Source of the DNA: Chloroflexia bacterium
GTDB lineage: Bacteria; Chloroflexota; Chloroflexia; QHBQ01; JADMIH01
Direction of reading: 5' to 3'
Assembly: GCA_025927935.1 (NCBI GenBank)
Contig: JAICKM010000439.1
Coordinates: 1-6,031 of the forward strand
DNA: 6,031 nt
The stretch's first letter is position 1. Each line of letters begins with the position of its first letter. Position numbers and translations under genes: made by a program. The notes below the pieces were generated by a model. That model ran no database searches, was not told where the DNA came from, and worked only from the letters and a program-made list of their open reading frames with translations. Positions 5,839-6,031 of this stretch are shown here, one piece after another.

Positions 5839-5858
5839 AGTGGGCGACCCCGCCCACT
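5839..5858. repeat. Perfect 8-bp hairpin (AGTGGGCG/CGCCCACT)
   Basis: Arms 5839-5846 and 5851-5858 are perfectly complementary with a 4-nt loop. A U-run is missing on either strand, so it is a weak terminator candidate. It lies directly beside the GTGTAGGGG repeat and may be part of the same dispersed intergenic element, or part of the leader of the transporter mRNA. Confidence 0.4.
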
Positions 5859-5863
5859 TTGCC

Positions 5864-5889
5864 GTGTAGGGGCTGGTTTCAAACCGGCC
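5864..5889. repeat. Intergenic repeat of the GTGTAGGGG...GGTTTCAAACC type
   Basis: GTGTAGGGG runs into GGCTGGTTT-C-AAACCGGCC (5871-5889), a near-perfect inverted repeat with one wobble position and a single central base. GTGTAGGGG occurs again at 6001-6009. From memory, similar GTAGGGGCGGGTTTGAAACC sequences are frequent between genes in Chloroflexi genomes; the match was not searched. No transposase or target-site duplication is visible. Confidence 0.5.
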
Positions 5890-5898
5890 TGGCCGCCC

Positions 5899-5915
5899 AT
5901 CAGAATCATTCTGAT
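5899..5915. promoter_or_regulatory. Candidate operator, 17-bp perfect palindrome
   Basis: ATCAGAATCATTCTGAT has two perfect 8-bp arms around a single central C. It sits in the one AT-rich patch of the region upstream of the transporter operon. The odd centre makes it a poor RNA hairpin and fits a dimeric DNA-binding protein instead. It could regulate the leftward operon from a promoter nearby, or a rightward gene beyond the window. No regulator gene is present here. Confidence 0.4.
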
Positions 5916-5963
5916 AGATGAACAGGTTGATAAACAGTAGTCACTTTACGCGGCCATCCCGGT

Positions 5964-5997
5964 GGGGGGGGGGGGGCGGCCCCGCCGCGCCCCCCCC
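5964..5997. repeat. G13 / C8 inverted repeat
   Basis: A run of 13 G (5964-5976) is followed by a GC-only spacer and a run of 8 C (5990-5997). The arms can pair into a very stable GC hairpin, and the G-run could also form a quadruplex or slip during replication. The exact tract length may be affected by sequencing error. Confidence 0.6.
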
Positions 5998-6031
5998 ACA
6001 GTGTAGGGGTTTGTAGATCAGAGCGGAGTCA

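Larger units (their letters stand above)
5666..6031. other. Gene-free, repeat-rich region upstream of the transporter operon
   Basis: No open frame here shows a recognisable protein or a good ribosome site. The region must hold the promoter of the leftward operon unless that lies outside the window. I find no convincing -35/-10 pair: TATTCT on the minus strand (5778-5773) and the AT-rich patch near 5895-5945 are the only candidates. The part close to the ATPase start (5695-5760) is very GC-rich and contains GTCCCG/CGGGAC (5705-5710 with 5719-5724). No TPP or FMN riboswitch core is visible. Confidence 0.65.

Noticed and set aside
5666..5900. TPP or FMN riboswitch ahead of the importer operon
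   Set aside because: I looked on the minus strand for the CTGAGA plus ACCTGATC core (TPP) and the GGTGAAATTCC / ACCGGCGGT core (FMN) and found neither.
5669..5940. Short open frames on both strands upstream of the ATPase gene
   Set aside because: Composition is low-complexity and GC-driven, no motif or ribosome site is seen, and they cross repeat elements.
1..6031. CRISPR array, tRNA, rRNA, transposase or phage gene
   Set aside because: No regularly spaced direct repeats, no tRNA-like cloverleaf with TTCGANTC, and no transposase or phage protein motif is visible on either strand.

Overview
This is a 6.0-kb, GC-rich bacterial window with four gene blocks and two gene-free stretches. Three things fit a Chloroflexota (Chloroflexi) bacterium: the GC-rich codon use, an A/P/T-rich linker behind the lipobox of a solute-binding lipoprotein, and intergenic repeats of the GTGTAGGGG...GGTTTCAAACC type. 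No rRNA, tRNA or marker gene is present, so this taxonomic call is only moderate to low confidence.

Layout. (1) Positions 1-404, minus strand: the N-terminal 134 codons of a glutaredoxin-like protein (CHWC active site), cut by the window edge. (2) Positions 405-735: a gene-free, partly AT-rich divergent region. It holds an inverted repeat, two perfect TATAAT hexamers, a 15-bp palindrome and an RNA-like structure (paired arms 545-563 with 629-650), followed by three small hairpins that lead up to a strong Shine-Dalgarno. (3) Positions 754-1932, plus strand: a fold-type I PLP enzyme of the aminotransferase class V family, resembling cystine lyase or isopenicillin-N-epimerase relatives. (4) Positions 1960-1997: a 14-bp-stem hairpin, probably a shared terminator between convergent units. 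(5) Positions 5659 down to 2017, minus strand: a complete four-gene ABC importer operon in the order ATPase, permease, permease, binding lipoprotein. The first three genes overlap by 1 and 4 nt, and the lipoprotein gene follows after a 51-nt gap with its own strong ribosome binding site. (6) Positions 5666-6031: a gene-free, repeat-rich stretch upstream of the operon, with a 17-bp perfect palindrome, a 10-bp-phased ACAGAAT direct repeat, a repeat of the GTGTAGGGG family and a G13/C8 inverted repeat.

How the genes work together. The lipoprotein (NMT1/THI5-like) would capture a small ligand outside the membrane. The two paralogous permeases would form a heterodimeric channel, and the ATPase, of the nitrate/taurine/pyrimidine-precursor type, would power uptake. 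Known relatives import thiamin pyrimidine precursors, riboflavin (RibXY of Chloroflexi), sulfonates or nitrate. The sequence does not decide between these, and I see no TPP or FMN riboswitch upstream. The PLP enzyme and the glutaredoxin are separate transcription units, and a pathway link to the transporter is not shown. The least explained part of the window is the structured leader ahead of the PLP enzyme.
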